From: Nitrospirota bacterium
Lineage (GTDB): Bacteria > Nitrospirota > Thermodesulfovibrionia > Thermodesulfovibrionales > UBA1546
Assembly: GCA_016208915.1 (NCBI GenBank)
Contig: JACQXE010000020.1
Coordinates: 1 to 43,671, forward strand
DNA: 43,671 nucleotides
Direction: 5' to 3'
Shown here: in pieces, positions 1 to 7,099 of the stretch
Numbering within the stretch: position 1 is the first letter of the stretch
How the letters are laid out: each line of letters begins with the position of its first letter
Notes under the pieces: model-generated
The model's database searches: none
Seen by the model: only the letters and a program-made list of their open reading frames with translations
Told to the model about the DNA's origin: nothing
Program-made: the position numbers and the translations under genes

Positions 1-105
1 ACTGAGATACGGGTTGGATTAAGCAAATCGAAAATAGAGGCCTTTATGAAAACCGATTTCATCAAAGAGTTGCTTCAAAATCAAAAAGGGGAGAGTATAA
101 GTTAA
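1..105 (+). CDS. C-terminal end of an upstream gene (partial)
   Basis: Frame 1 is open from the first base to a TAA at 103-105 and encodes 34 residues, ending KELLQNQKGESIS. The window cuts off the start. The Lys/Glu-rich tail looks like an ordinary protein C-terminus, but it is too short to assign a family. The next gene has its own candidate promoter about 50 bp downstream, so this gene probably belongs to a different transcription unit from rpiB. It could also be an accidental open frame. Confidence 0.45.
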   Translation, partial: TEIRVGLSKSKIEAFMKTDFIKELLQNQKGESIS

Positions 106-156
106 AATATAAAAACCGGACATTTCTAAATCGCCATAACAGGTCAAACACTGGTG

Positions 157-186
157 TTGACTTCATTTCAATTTCTCGGATAAGAT
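157..186 (+). promoter_or_regulatory. Candidate sigma-70 promoter for rpiB-glyA
   Basis: TTGACT at 157-162 and TAAGAT at 181-186 are separated by 18 bp. Transcription would begin near 193, just before the GGGGA (195-199) that serves as ribosome binding site for the ATG at 208. This geometry also argues against the upstream in-frame ATG at 187 as the start. The assignment rests on sequence match only. Confidence 0.45.
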
Positions 187-207
187 ATGTATTCGGGGAA
201 TATGCTA

Positions 208-666
208 ATGAGAGTAGCAATCGGAAGTGACCACGCAGGGTTGGAACTCAAAAACGAGATAATAACTCTGCTTGGAGATATGAAAATTGAGTGCATTGAT
301 TTTGGCACCAATGGCGCTCAGTCTGTGGATTATCCTGATTTCGGTGAGAAGGTCTCAAAAGAGGTATCTGCCGGTAAAATCGAACGTGGAGTTTTGATAT
401 GCGGTACAGGCATAGGCATGTCGATTGTTGCAAACAAGTTTTCCGGCGTAAGGGCATCTTTGTGCAATGACCTTTTCACAGCAAGGATGAGCAGGCTGCA
501 TAATGATGCAAATATCCTTGTGATGGGTGGAAGGATTGTGGGTAAAGACCTTGCAAAGGAGATTGTAAGGGTGTGGTTCAGCACAGATTTTGAAGGAGGC
601 AGACATTTAACCCGCCTCAATAAAATAAAACAGATAGAGGAAAGATTTATAAGGCATGAACTCTGA
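208..666 (+). CDS. rpiB: Ribose-5-phosphate isomerase B
   Basis: RpiB interconverts ribose 5-phosphate and ribulose 5-phosphate in the non-oxidative pentose phosphate pathway in the cytoplasm. The 152-residue product has the family length. It opens with GSDHAG (6-11), has the catalytic cysteine in ICGTGIGMS (Cys65) and the catalytic histidine in LHND (His98), matching the Cys/His positions of the E. coli enzyme. I place the start at 208 because GGGGA lies 8 bp upstream and [11 protein letters not shown] is the normal family N-terminus. An ATG at 187 would add seven non-conserved residues. The 3' end overlaps glyA by 11 bp, so the two are probably co-translated. The rpiB-glyA pairing is common in bacteria. 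Confidence 0.95.
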   Translation: MRVAIGSDHAGLELKNEIITLLGDMKIECIDFGTNGAQSVDYPDFGEKVSKEVSAGKIERGVLICGTGIGMSIVANKFSGVRASLCNDLFTARMSRLHNDANILVMGGRIVGKDLAKEIVRVWFSTDFEGGRHLTRLNKIKQIEERFIRHEL

Positions 667-1891
667 AAGGCTTACGCTCTTTGATCCTGATATTTACAAT
701 GCAATCCAGAAAGAGATAGAGAGGGAAAGGGAAAATATCCTGCTTATCGCCTCAGAAAACTATGCGAGCCCTGCTGTTCTTGAGGTGCAGGGGTCTGTTT
801 TTACCAATAAATATGCTGAGGGTTATCCGAACAGAAGGTACTATGGAGGGTGCAAGTATGCAGATATTATCGAGACCCTTGCAATAGAGCGGGCAAAGGA
901 GCTTTTCGGGGCAGAACACGTCAATGTCCAGCCGCATTCCGGCAGTCAGGCGAATATGGCAGTATATTTTGCATTCCTCAAGCCGGGAGATACAGTTCTG
1001 GGAATGAAACTCAGCCACGGCGGCCATCTCTCACACGGTTCATCTGTGAATTTTTCAGGAATGCTTTATAAGAATATTCCATATGGTGTAAACAGATCAG
1101 GATATATTGATTATGATGATGTGCACAGACTTGCTCTTGAGAACAAACCTAAAATGATACTCGTGGGTGCGAGCGCGTATTCGAGAGTTATTGATTTTAA
1201 AACCTTCTCTGAAATCGCTAAAGAAGCCGGGGCATATCTTATGGCAGACATAGCGCATATCGCAGGACTTGTTGCCGCTGGACTGCATCCGTCGCCTGTG
1301 CCTTATGCTGATTTTGTAACGAGCACAACACATAAGACACTCAGGGGACCGAGAGGCGGAATGATAATGTGCAGGGCAGAATATGCTAAGGCCATAGACA
1401 AGATGATATTTCCCGGAATTCAGGGAGGACCGTTGGTTCATATTATTGCAGCAAAAGCGGTTGCATTGAAAGAGGCATTGAGCGATGACTTCAAAGTTTA
1501 CCAGAGGAAGGTTATAGCAAATGCGCAGAGGCTTTCGAGCGAATTGATAAAGAGGGGATTCGACATAATATCCGGAGGGACGGATAATCATCTTATGCTT
1601 GTTGATCTCACAAATAAGGGCATAACAGGCAAGGAGGCTGAGAAAGCTCTCGATTCAGCAGGGATAACTGTGAATAAGAACACCATACCTTATGATAACC
1701 GTCCTCCTGCGGTAACGAGCGGGATAAGACTTGGCACCCCGTGCGTTACAACAAGGGGAATGGGAGAACCCCAGATGACTGAGATTGCAGATATAATAGA
1801 TGAAGTATTGAAAAACAGGGCAGGTGAATCAAAGATGAGAGGACTCAGGCAACATGTGAGAGATATATGCAACAGATTTCCTGTATATTAG
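656..1891 (+). CDS. glyA: Serine hydroxymethyltransferase
   Basis: A PLP-dependent cytoplasmic enzyme that converts serine and tetrahydrofolate to glycine and 5,10-methylene-tetrahydrofolate, the main one-carbon entry point. At 411 residues it is full length. The PLP-binding lysine is in [15 protein letters not shown] (Lys227), and the substrate motif SENYAS (33-38) and the [13 protein letters not shown] segment (53-65) are intact. The start codon lies inside the end of rpiB, giving an 11-bp overlap and likely translational coupling. A 9-bp stem-loop repeat follows 19 bp after the stop, and nrdR comes next. Nothing is missing or unusual in the sequence. Confidence 0.97.
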   Translation: MNSERLTLFDPDIYNAIQKEIERERENILLIASENYASPAVLEVQGSVFTNKYAEGYPNRRYYGGCKYADIIETLAIERAKELFGAEHVNVQPHSGSQANMAVYFAFLKPGDTVLGMKLSHGGHLSHGSSVNFSGMLYKNIPYGVNRSGYIDYDDVHRLALENKPKMILVGASAYSRVIDFKTFSEIAKEAGAYLMADIAHIAGLVAAGLHPSPVPYADFVTSTTHKTLRGPRGGMIMCRAEYAKAIDKMIFPGIQGGPLVHIIAAKAVALKEALSDDFKVYQRKVIANAQRLSSELIKRGFDIISGGTDNHLMLVDLTNKGITGKEAEKALDSAGITVNKNTIPYDNRPPAVTSGIRLGTPCVTTRGMGEPQMTEIADIIDEVLKNRAGESKMRGLRQHVRDICNRFPVY

Positions 1892-1909
1892 TTAATTCAG
1901 CTGAGTAGC

Positions 1910-1935
1910 TGATAGCTGTAAGCTTTCAGCTATCA
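1910..1935. repeat. Short intergenic stem-loop repeat
   Basis: TGATAGCTG (1910-1918) pairs perfectly with CAGCTATCA (1927-1935) around an 8-nt loop. No U-tract follows, so it is not a standard terminator. The same words (CAGCTATCA, TATCAGC) recur at 34806-34829, where they encode the last residues of a flavoprotein. This suggests a dispersed short repeat that has been copied to several sites. Confidence 0.5.
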
Positions 1936-1987
1936 AGTATCGGACAATAAATTTTTCACAATATTTGCACTCTGGCGGGAATACATT

Positions 1988-2446
1988 ATGAAATGCCCTT
2001 TCTGCGGAAACATAGAAGATAAAGTCATTGACTCACGGACAAGTAAAGAGGGTGAGGCAATTCGCAGAAGACGTGAATGCCTGAAATGCGGGAAGCGCTT
2101 TACTTCCTATGAACGGGTTGAAGATGTTATCCCGATGGTGATAAAAAAAGACGGAAGACGAGAGTCTTTTGACAGGACAAAGATACTTGGGGGTCTGAAA
2201 AAGGCATGTGAGAAAAGACCTGTTGCTATGGAGTCGCTTGAGCAGATAGTAGATACGATCGAGAAAAAGCTTGTAAGCCTTGGGGTGAAAGAAATACAAA
2301 GCACATGGGTTGGTGAAGAGGTCATGTCTGCGCTCAAGGATCTTGATATGGTTGCATATGTGAGATTTGCTTCGGTTTACAGACAGTTTAAGGATATAAA
2401 TGAACTTATGAATGAAGTCAGGACACTATTCGAGCATAAAAGTTAG
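1988..2446 (+). CDS. nrdR: Transcriptional repressor NrdR
   Basis: NrdR is the nucleotide-sensing repressor of ribonucleotide reductase genes. The 152-residue product has the family length. An N-terminal zinc ribbon has cysteines at 3, 6, 31 and 34 (CPFC, CLKC), followed by an ATP-cone from about residue 46 to 136 with the expected VIKKDGRRESFDR start. The ATG at 1988 has a GGCGGGA about 9 bp upstream. No nrd genes are present in the window, so its targets lie elsewhere. A hairpin remnant of the structured repeat family sits between it and the next gene. Confidence 0.96.
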   Translation: MKCPFCGNIEDKVIDSRTSKEGEAIRRRRECLKCGKRFTSYERVEDVIPMVIKKDGRRESFDRTKILGGLKKACEKRPVAMESLEQIVDTIEKKLVSLGVKEIQSTWVGEEVMSALKDLDMVAYVRFASVYRQFKDINELMNEVRTLFEHKS

Positions 2447-2465
2447 TTATGGAATGCGGATAGAA

Positions 2466-2508
2466 AGGCAGAATATAGTATTTTCGCATCAAACACTATA
2501 TTCTGCTT
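2466..2508 (-). repeat. Remnant of the structured intergenic repeat
   Basis: AGGCAGAATATAGT (2466-2479) pairs with ACTATATTCTGCTT (2495-2508) over 14 bp with one G-T pair. Read on the minus strand, the loop carries TGATGCGAAAAT, the word that closes the core of the full-length copies at 12610, 27289 and 40801. The AGGCAG arm start also matches two of those copies. It looks like a full element whose internal hairpins were deleted. The single wobble would favour the plus strand here, opposite to the core orientation. Confidence 0.55.
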
Positions 2509-2553
2509 CCTTTACGAGTTTATAATTTGTGAAGTATTAAAGGAGGATTTGAT

Positions 2554-3399
2554 ATGGATTGGGGATTAAAAAATCGTTTATCGAGGATAATAAAATCTGA
2601 TGGTAAGACTGTCATGCTTGCAGTTGATCACGGATATTTTCTTGGTCCTACATCAGGGCTTGAAGATGCAGAAAAGACGATTAGACCCATATTGTCTTAT
2701 GCAGATGCCCTTATGCCGACAAGAGGAATTATCCGCACATGTGTTGACCCTTCGACAGATACTCCGATGGTACTCAGGGTATCAGGCGGAAACAGCATAC
2801 TGGACGAAGACCTGTCCAATGAAGGAGTTACAGTTGCTATGGAGGATGCTGTCAGACTCAATGTGGCAGCAGTGGCGCTATCTATTTATGTGGGTTCCCC
2901 GAATCAGAAAGAAACACTCCTTAATCTTGCAAGACTGGTTGATGAGGGACACCGCTACGGTATCCCTGTGCTGGCTGTTACTGCAGTGGGCAAAAGCATG
3001 GCACGGGACGCAAGATACCTTGCGCTAAGCTGCAGAATAGCTGCTGAACTCGGAGCACATTTTGTGAAGACATATTACTGCGATGAATTTGAAAGGATTG
3101 TTAAGTCATGTCCTGTTCCGCTGGTTATGGCAGGCGGAAAAAAGATACCTGAATACGATGCGCTTGAGCTTACTTATAATGCAATAAAACAAGGCGCTGC
3201 AGGTGTTGATATGGGAAGGAATATCTTTCAAGCAGGGTCGCCTGTTGCCATGATACAGGCTGTAAGGGCAGTTGTGCATGAAGGCGCTACCCCTAAGAAG
3301 GCATTTGAACTTTACAATGACCTTAAGAAGAGAAGGGTATCGAAGAAACCGAGGTTGAAGGGTGTAACAGCAAGCAGCGCAGATCTCAGCAGGCATTAG
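2554..3399 (+). CDS. LsrF/DhnA-family thiolase-aldolase
   Basis: A 281-residue TIM-barrel protein of the class I aldolase/DhnA family. It most resembles LsrF, the 3-hydroxy-5-phosphonooxypentane-2,4-dione thiolase of AI-2 breakdown. Shared motifs include MLAVDHGYFLGPTSG (21-35), the Schiff-base lysine in VKTYY (Lys172), VMAGGKK (191-197) and GVDMGRNIFQ (217-226). No lsr transporter, kinase or regulator is present, so AI-2 catabolism is unproven. A role in aromatic precursor or other sugar-phosphate chemistry, as in ADH-synthase-type relatives, is equally possible. The start has a strong AAAGGAGG with ideal spacing. The next gene begins 10 bp after the stop and is probably co-transcribed. Confidence 0.8.
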   Translation: MDWGLKNRLSRIIKSDGKTVMLAVDHGYFLGPTSGLEDAEKTIRPILSYADALMPTRGIIRTCVDPSTDTPMVLRVSGGNSILDEDLSNEGVTVAMEDAVRLNVAAVALSIYVGSPNQKETLLNLARLVDEGHRYGIPVLAVTAVGKSMARDARYLALSCRIAAELGAHFVKTYYCDEFERIVKSCPVPLVMAGGKKIPEYDALELTYNAIKQGAAGVDMGRNIFQAGSPVAMIQAVRAVVHEGATPKKAFELYNDLKKRRVSKKPRLKGVTASSADLSRH

Positions 3400-3409
3400 A
3401 GCTTCGGTA

Positions 3410-4477
3410 ATGAATAAAAAGCTTTTCATGAGAGGAAACGAAGTAATTGCAGAGGCTGCAATACAGGCAGGATGCCGTTTTTATGCGGGTTATCCTATAA
3501 CGCCGCAGAATGAAATCCCTGAATACATGTCGTGGCGGATGGAGGAAGCAGGCGGCGTTTTTATTCAGGCAGAAAGCGAGCTTGCCGCAATAAATATGGT
3601 TTACGGAGCCTCTGCTGCAGGTGCGAGGGCAATGACATCATCGAGCAGCCCCGGGATAAGTCTTATGCAGGAGACTGTGTCGTATCTGTGTGGCGCAGAG
3701 CTTCCTGCTGTCATTGTTAATATGCAGAGAGGAGGCCCGGGACTCGGTAATATATCAGGAAGCCAGTCTGATTATTTTCAGGCAGTAAAAGGCGGCGGGC
3801 ACGGTGATTATAAGCTTCTTGTATATGCACCATATAATCTTCAGGAACTCTGGAATCTGACAATGCTCGCATTTGATAAGGCAGATGAATACAGAAATCC
3901 GGTTATGATACTCGGAGACGGTGTGTTGGGGCAGATGATGGAGCCGTTTTATCAGATGCCATATATAAAGCCTGCACTGCCCGAAAAAACTTGGGCGCTT
4001 TCAGGCTGTAGAGACAGGGAACCCAATGTTATTAAATCTCTTTACATGGGCGAGGGGGAACTTGAATTCAGAAACAGTATTCTTCAGGAAAAATTCAGAA
4101 AGATGAAAGAGCAGGAAGTAAGATTTGAGGCAGTAGGCGTAGAGGATGCAAAACTCATAGTTGTTGCATTTGGTATAGCAGCCAGGATAGCGCTTTCAGC
4201 AGTCAACAGATTGAGGCGTGAAGGAGTAAAGATAGGATTTTTCAGGCCGATTACACTATTCCCATTCCCTGCTAATGAATTATTATCTCTTGCAGGTTCT
4301 GCCAGAAGATTTGTGACGATCGAGCTGAATGCAGGACAGATGCTGGAGGATGTAAGACTTGCTGTTAACGGCAAATCAGATGTGCTCTTTTACGGAAGAA
4401 CCGGGGGGATGATAATAACTCCTGAAGAGATATATGAAGACCTGCAGCGTCTCAGAGTTTCGAACTCCGGACAGTAA
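3410..4477 (+). CDS. vorB: 2-oxoacid:ferredoxin oxidoreductase alpha subunit (VorB-type)
   Basis: Alpha subunit of a 2-oxoacid:ferredoxin oxidoreductase, which oxidatively decarboxylates 2-oxoacids to acyl-CoA with ferredoxin as acceptor. It is 355 residues long, the usual size for VorB. It has the N-terminal GYPITPQNEIPEYMS motif (25-39), ESELAAINM (55-63), a TSSSSPGISLMQE segment (75-87) and the C-terminal transketolase-like half with FRPITLFPFP. The striking point is what is missing: no TPP-binding beta subunit, gamma subunit or ferredoxin subunit follows. The next gene encodes an unrelated secreted protein. The partners may be elsewhere, or the gene may be an orphan paralogue. VorB versus KorA cannot be settled from sequence alone. 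Confidence 0.85.
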   Translation: MNKKLFMRGNEVIAEAAIQAGCRFYAGYPITPQNEIPEYMSWRMEEAGGVFIQAESELAAINMVYGASAAGARAMTSSSSPGISLMQETVSYLCGAELPAVIVNMQRGGPGLGNISGSQSDYFQAVKGGGHGDYKLLVYAPYNLQELWNLTMLAFDKADEYRNPVMILGDGVLGQMMEPFYQMPYIKPALPEKTWALSGCRDREPNVIKSLYMGEGELEFRNSILQEKFRKMKEQEVRFEAVGVEDAKLIVVAFGIAARIALSAVNRLRREGVKIGFFRPITLFPFPANELLSLAGSARRFVTIELNAGQMLEDVRLAVNGKSDVLFYGRTGGMIITPEEIYEDLQRLRVSNSGQ

Positions 4478-4534
4478 ATCTTTGCCGTTATATAAAATTT
4501 CGATAAAAATACATGTTTAGAAAGAGAAGGTCTC

Positions 4535-4831
4535 ATGAAAAGATTTATATTAGCAGTGATTTTATTTGCATCTGTCTTAGTAAGCTCTGCATTTTCAGAG
4601 GAGGTTATGTCGGTAAGTGGAATAGTGCAGAGCGTAGACCTGAGTACAAGTACCATAGTTATAACGACCTATGAAGGCAAGGACATAACAATCTTTATAG
4701 AGGACGAGACCACTCAGGAGAAACTCAAAGCGAGGCGGATTAAGGCGGATGATGATGTAAAGGTAAAATATGTAAGCAGAGACAGTAAGAATATATCTAC
4801 ATCATTATTCAAAAAGCCTAAAGCATGTTGA
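4535..4831 (+). CDS. Small exported protein, OB-like
   Basis: A 98-residue protein with a clear signal peptide (basic MKR, hydrophobic core to about residue 18, cleavage near SAFS-EE). The mature part is rich in beta strands (VSGIVQSVDLSTSTIVITTYEGKDITIFI), resembling the small OB-like periplasmic domains of the DUF5666/DUF1344 kind. Charged KARRIKADDDVKVKYV follows. GAGAAGG provides a ribosome binding site. It ends with a lone cysteine. The function is unknown. A separate promoter lies between it and the following outer-membrane gene. Confidence 0.7.
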   Translation: MKRFILAVILFASVLVSSAFSEEVMSVSGIVQSVDLSTSTIVITTYEGKDITIFIEDETTQEKLKARRIKADDDVKVKYVSRDSKNISTSLFKKPKAC

Positions 4832-4835
4832 TTAT

Positions 4836-4880
4836 ATGCCCGGGCATTAATTGACAGGTTAAGATTTTTTCTGGTATGTT
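4836..4880 (+). promoter_or_regulatory. Promoter with adjacent perfect dyad
   Basis: TTGACA at 4851-4856 and TATGTT at 4875-4880 are 18 bp apart. A perfect 12-bp palindrome, ATGCCCGGGCAT (4836-4847), abuts the -35 box and could be an operator. Transcription would start near 4887, which is the ATG of the next gene, so the mRNA may be leaderless. This fits the absence of a ribosome binding site there. Confidence 0.5.
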
Positions 4881-4886
4881 GTATTG

Positions 4887-5678
4887 ATGAGAAAATGTAT
4901 TTTCTTCCTCTTTGTTTTCGGTATTTTATTTCTCACCGGAGATGTCTATGGTTTTGATCTGAAAGGCCTTCAGCCAGTGGCGCCCTATGGGGTCTTTTCG
5001 TCATTCAGTGCATATAGCCCGCAACAAGGGAAAACCGTTATTGGTCTCAGTGCGGAAAAATCGAGGGAGCCTGATTTCTACAGGTATATTTTCCAGTATT
5101 CATACGCCATGACAGACGATACAGAGATTAGCGCTGACATACCTTATGTTGAAAAATGGCGTGATGAGAATTCAGGTTTTGAGGATGTTTCCTTCGGGAT
5201 AAAGCACAGGTTTATTGATGAAGGCATGTACGGACCGTCAGTTGCCTATATGCTGAATGCGTCTGTGCCTTCAGGCGTGGATGAGTTCAGCACCGATGGA
5301 AGGGTGGGCGCCGGTATTATTGCAAGCAAGAGGATCGGCCCTGTAATCGGCCATGCGAATATATTTTATGAAAGAGCTGGTTCAAGGCGGTTCGAAGATG
5401 AGATATTATTCGCATTTGGATTCGATTTTTCCGCTGCGCATAATTTCAAGGTGCTCGGAGAGTTGTATGGAAGGAAAAGCCAGTATTCAAGTGGGATTGA
5501 CCAGATAGAGGGCAGATTTGGCTATAGGTTTTTTACTACCGAATATCTGTTTACTACGATCGGCGCTGGTTTTGACTTGAAAAACAGGACGCCTGAATAC
5601 AGGGTTTTGTTTTCCATATCAGCAGTGCTGCCGATAGAGGGGAAAAAAGTAAAGATGATTTATGAGGAAGACAAATAA
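4887..5678 (+). CDS. Predicted outer-membrane beta-barrel protein
   Basis: A 263-residue protein with an N-terminal signal peptide (hydrophobic residues 4-17, cleavage near VYG-FD). The mature region alternates short amphipathic strands such as YRYIFQYSYAMTDDTEISA, ending in VLFSISAVLPIEGKK, the pattern of outer-membrane channel-like proteins in the phenol-degradation MetA-like transporter group. The TTG at 4884 is in frame, but ATG 4887 is the better start. No Shine-Dalgarno is visible and the promoter geometry predicts a leaderless message. It precedes tatA but seems separately transcribed. Substrate and function are unknown. Confidence 0.65.
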   Translation: MRKCIFFLFVFGILFLTGDVYGFDLKGLQPVAPYGVFSSFSAYSPQQGKTVIGLSAEKSREPDFYRYIFQYSYAMTDDTEISADIPYVEKWRDENSGFEDVSFGIKHRFIDEGMYGPSVAYMLNASVPSGVDEFSTDGRVGAGIIASKRIGPVIGHANIFYERAGSRRFEDEILFAFGFDFSAAHNFKVLGELYGRKSQYSSGIDQIEGRFGYRFFTTEYLFTTIGAGFDLKNRTPEYRVLFSISAVLPIEGKKVKMIYEEDK

Positions 5679-5721
5679 TGGGCGGCAGTTATCTGTATAA
5701 TAGGTTACACTTAAAAGAATA

Positions 5722-5979
5722 ATGTTTGATATAGGAATTCAGGAACTTATAGTAATATTTGTTGTCGCACTTCTTGTCTTCGGACCGAAAAGATTGCCGG
5801 AACTCGGAAAGACGCTTGGCAAGGGCATGGCTGAAATCAAAAGGGCAATGTATAATATCAAGGAACAAATGGACTCTGAGCTCAAAGATATTAAAAAGCC
5901 GGATTCATTATTAACAGATGAGCAGATAAAGAAAATCTCAGAGCTGGAATCTCAGAATTCAAAGATTAAAAGCGAATAA
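5722..5979 (+). CDS. tatA: Sec-independent translocase subunit TatA/TatB
   Basis: An 85-residue Tat pore-forming subunit. It has a single N-terminal membrane helix (about 6-20, LIVIFVVALLVF), the hinge FGPKRLPELGK, an amphipathic helix (about 28-45) and a charged C-terminal tail. The FDIGIQEL start is often seen in TatB, while the short tail fits TatA. No second TatA/B gene is nearby, so it may serve both roles. tatC begins 11 bp after the stop, which makes an operon almost certain. A client is visible in the same window, the superoxide dismutase at 21650 with a twin-arginine signal. Confidence 0.9.
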   Translation: MFDIGIQELIVIFVVALLVFGPKRLPELGKTLGKGMAEIKRAMYNIKEQMDSELKDIKKPDSLLTDEQIKKISELESQNSKIKSE

Positions 5980-5990
5980 GGGGCATGCGA

Positions 5991-6785
5991 ATGGAAAACG
6001 ACAAGATGCCCCTCATAGAACATCTTGGTGAACTGAGGAAGATGATTACAATATCCTTAGTTTCATTAATTATAACATTCTTAATCGCCTTCAATTTTTC
6101 AGAAGAAATCTTTAGCTTCATTATGTTTCCCCTCAAGTACAGCCTGTATTTTTCGGCGAGCAGCCCATTCATACATGTAATGCCTCAGGCAAAGCTTCCT
6201 CATGATATGAAACTCGTATTCCTGGCTCCTGCCGAGGCTTTCTGGATGAACATGAAGGTCGCATTAGTTGCAGGACTTTTTCTGGCATCGCCTATCATAT
6301 TTCATCAGTTATGGAAGTTTATCTCGCCTGGACTCCTTTCAAGAGAAAAAAAATATGTGCTTCCATTTGTCTTCTCGGCAACAGTTCTTTTTCTTACAGG
6401 CGCGCTTTTCTGTTTTTTTATAGTACTTCCATTTGCAATGGAGTTTCTGCTTACATACAAGGTAGGCGATATTTTAATGCCTATGCTCTCTGTTGGTCAG
6501 TATGTGGATTTCTGTCTGAAATTCATACTTGGATTCGGCGCTGTCTTTGAACTGCCTATTGCTATAATCTTTGCAACACGAACAGGGCTTGTAACCCCGA
6601 AGACACTTGCCAAGAACCGAAAATATGCTGTTTTAACAGCATTCATTCTTGCGGCTATTCTTACGCCTACGCCTGATGTATTCAATCAGACCTTAATGGC
6701 AGTCCCGATTATAGTTCTTTATGAAATAGGTATACTTGTATCAAGAATGTTTGTGAAGGGGAAAACAGTCAATGCCAACCAGTAG
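5991..6785 (+). CDS. tatC: Sec-independent translocase subunit TatC
   Basis: TatC is the polytopic receptor for twin-arginine signal peptides. The 264-residue product has the expected N-terminal MPLIEHLGELRK motif, six predicted membrane helices and the loop between helices 2 and 3 containing FWKFISPGL-type residues (here LWKFISPGLLSREKKY). I chose ATG 5991 over ATG 5985 because AAGGGG (5978-5983) is 7 bp from 5991 but only 1 bp from 5985. It follows tatA closely and overlaps the next small gene by 14 bp, suggesting one operon. Confidence 0.93.
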   Translation: MENDKMPLIEHLGELRKMITISLVSLIITFLIAFNFSEEIFSFIMFPLKYSLYFSASSPFIHVMPQAKLPHDMKLVFLAPAEAFWMNMKVALVAGLFLASPIIFHQLWKFISPGLLSREKKYVLPFVFSATVLFLTGALFCFFIVLPFAMEFLLTYKVGDILMPMLSVGQYVDFCLKFILGFGAVFELPIAIIFATRTGLVTPKTLAKNRKYAVLTAFILAAILTPTPDVFNQTLMAVPIIVLYEIGILVSRMFVKGKTVNANQ

Positions 6786-7056
6786 TATAAGAGGAAAAAG
6801 CCTGAAGGCTGTGACCTACGATATATCTGAGGGCTATATAACAGTTAATCCCCTGTTCCTGAAGTCCCTTGATGTCGAATCACTGACAGGTCTTTATCAT
6901 GAAATAATGAAGACACAGGTTGCCATCCGCGGAGAGAAGATCTCTTATAGCGATGCTGAGTCGGTCAGATGGAGGAATGTAAGGTTGCAGAGGCTTTATT
7001 CTGCGCTGATGGTAATCAGAAATTTTGCAAGGGAAAGAAGAATAATACTCGTATAA
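6772..7056 (+). CDS. Conserved small protein of unknown function downstream of tatC
   Basis: A 94-residue, soluble, helix-rich protein that I do not recognise. It has no signal peptide or membrane segment. The second half is basic (RWRNVRLQRLYSALMVIRNFARERR), which could bind nucleic acid or membrane surface. The first 14 bp overlap the end of tatC, so it is probably translationally coupled and expressed with tatAC. A Tat-related role would be pure inference. Confidence 0.6.
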   Translation: MPTSSIRGKSLKAVTYDISEGYITVNPLFLKSLDVESLTGLYHEIMKTQVAIRGEKISYSDAESVRWRNVRLQRLYSALMVIRNFARERRIILV

Positions 7057-7062
7057 TATAAA

Positions 7063-7091
7063 TTGACAGACAATATGAGTTGTGATAGGTT
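7063..7091 (+). promoter_or_regulatory. Candidate promoter for the HEAT/HD-GYP pair
   Basis: TTGACA at 7063-7068 and TAGGTT at 7086-7091 have 17-bp spacing. The predicted transcription start near 7098 falls almost on the ATG at 7100, so the message would be leaderless or nearly so. This supports 7100 rather than the in-frame GTG at 7082, which would lie upstream of the transcript. Confidence 0.4.
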
Positions 7092-7099
7092 TTAGGAAC

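Noticed and set aside
2554-3399. Fructose-bisphosphate aldolase annotation
   Set aside because: The MLAVDHGYFLGPTSG and GVDMGRNIFQ motifs align with LsrF-type thiolases rather than glycolytic class I aldolase.
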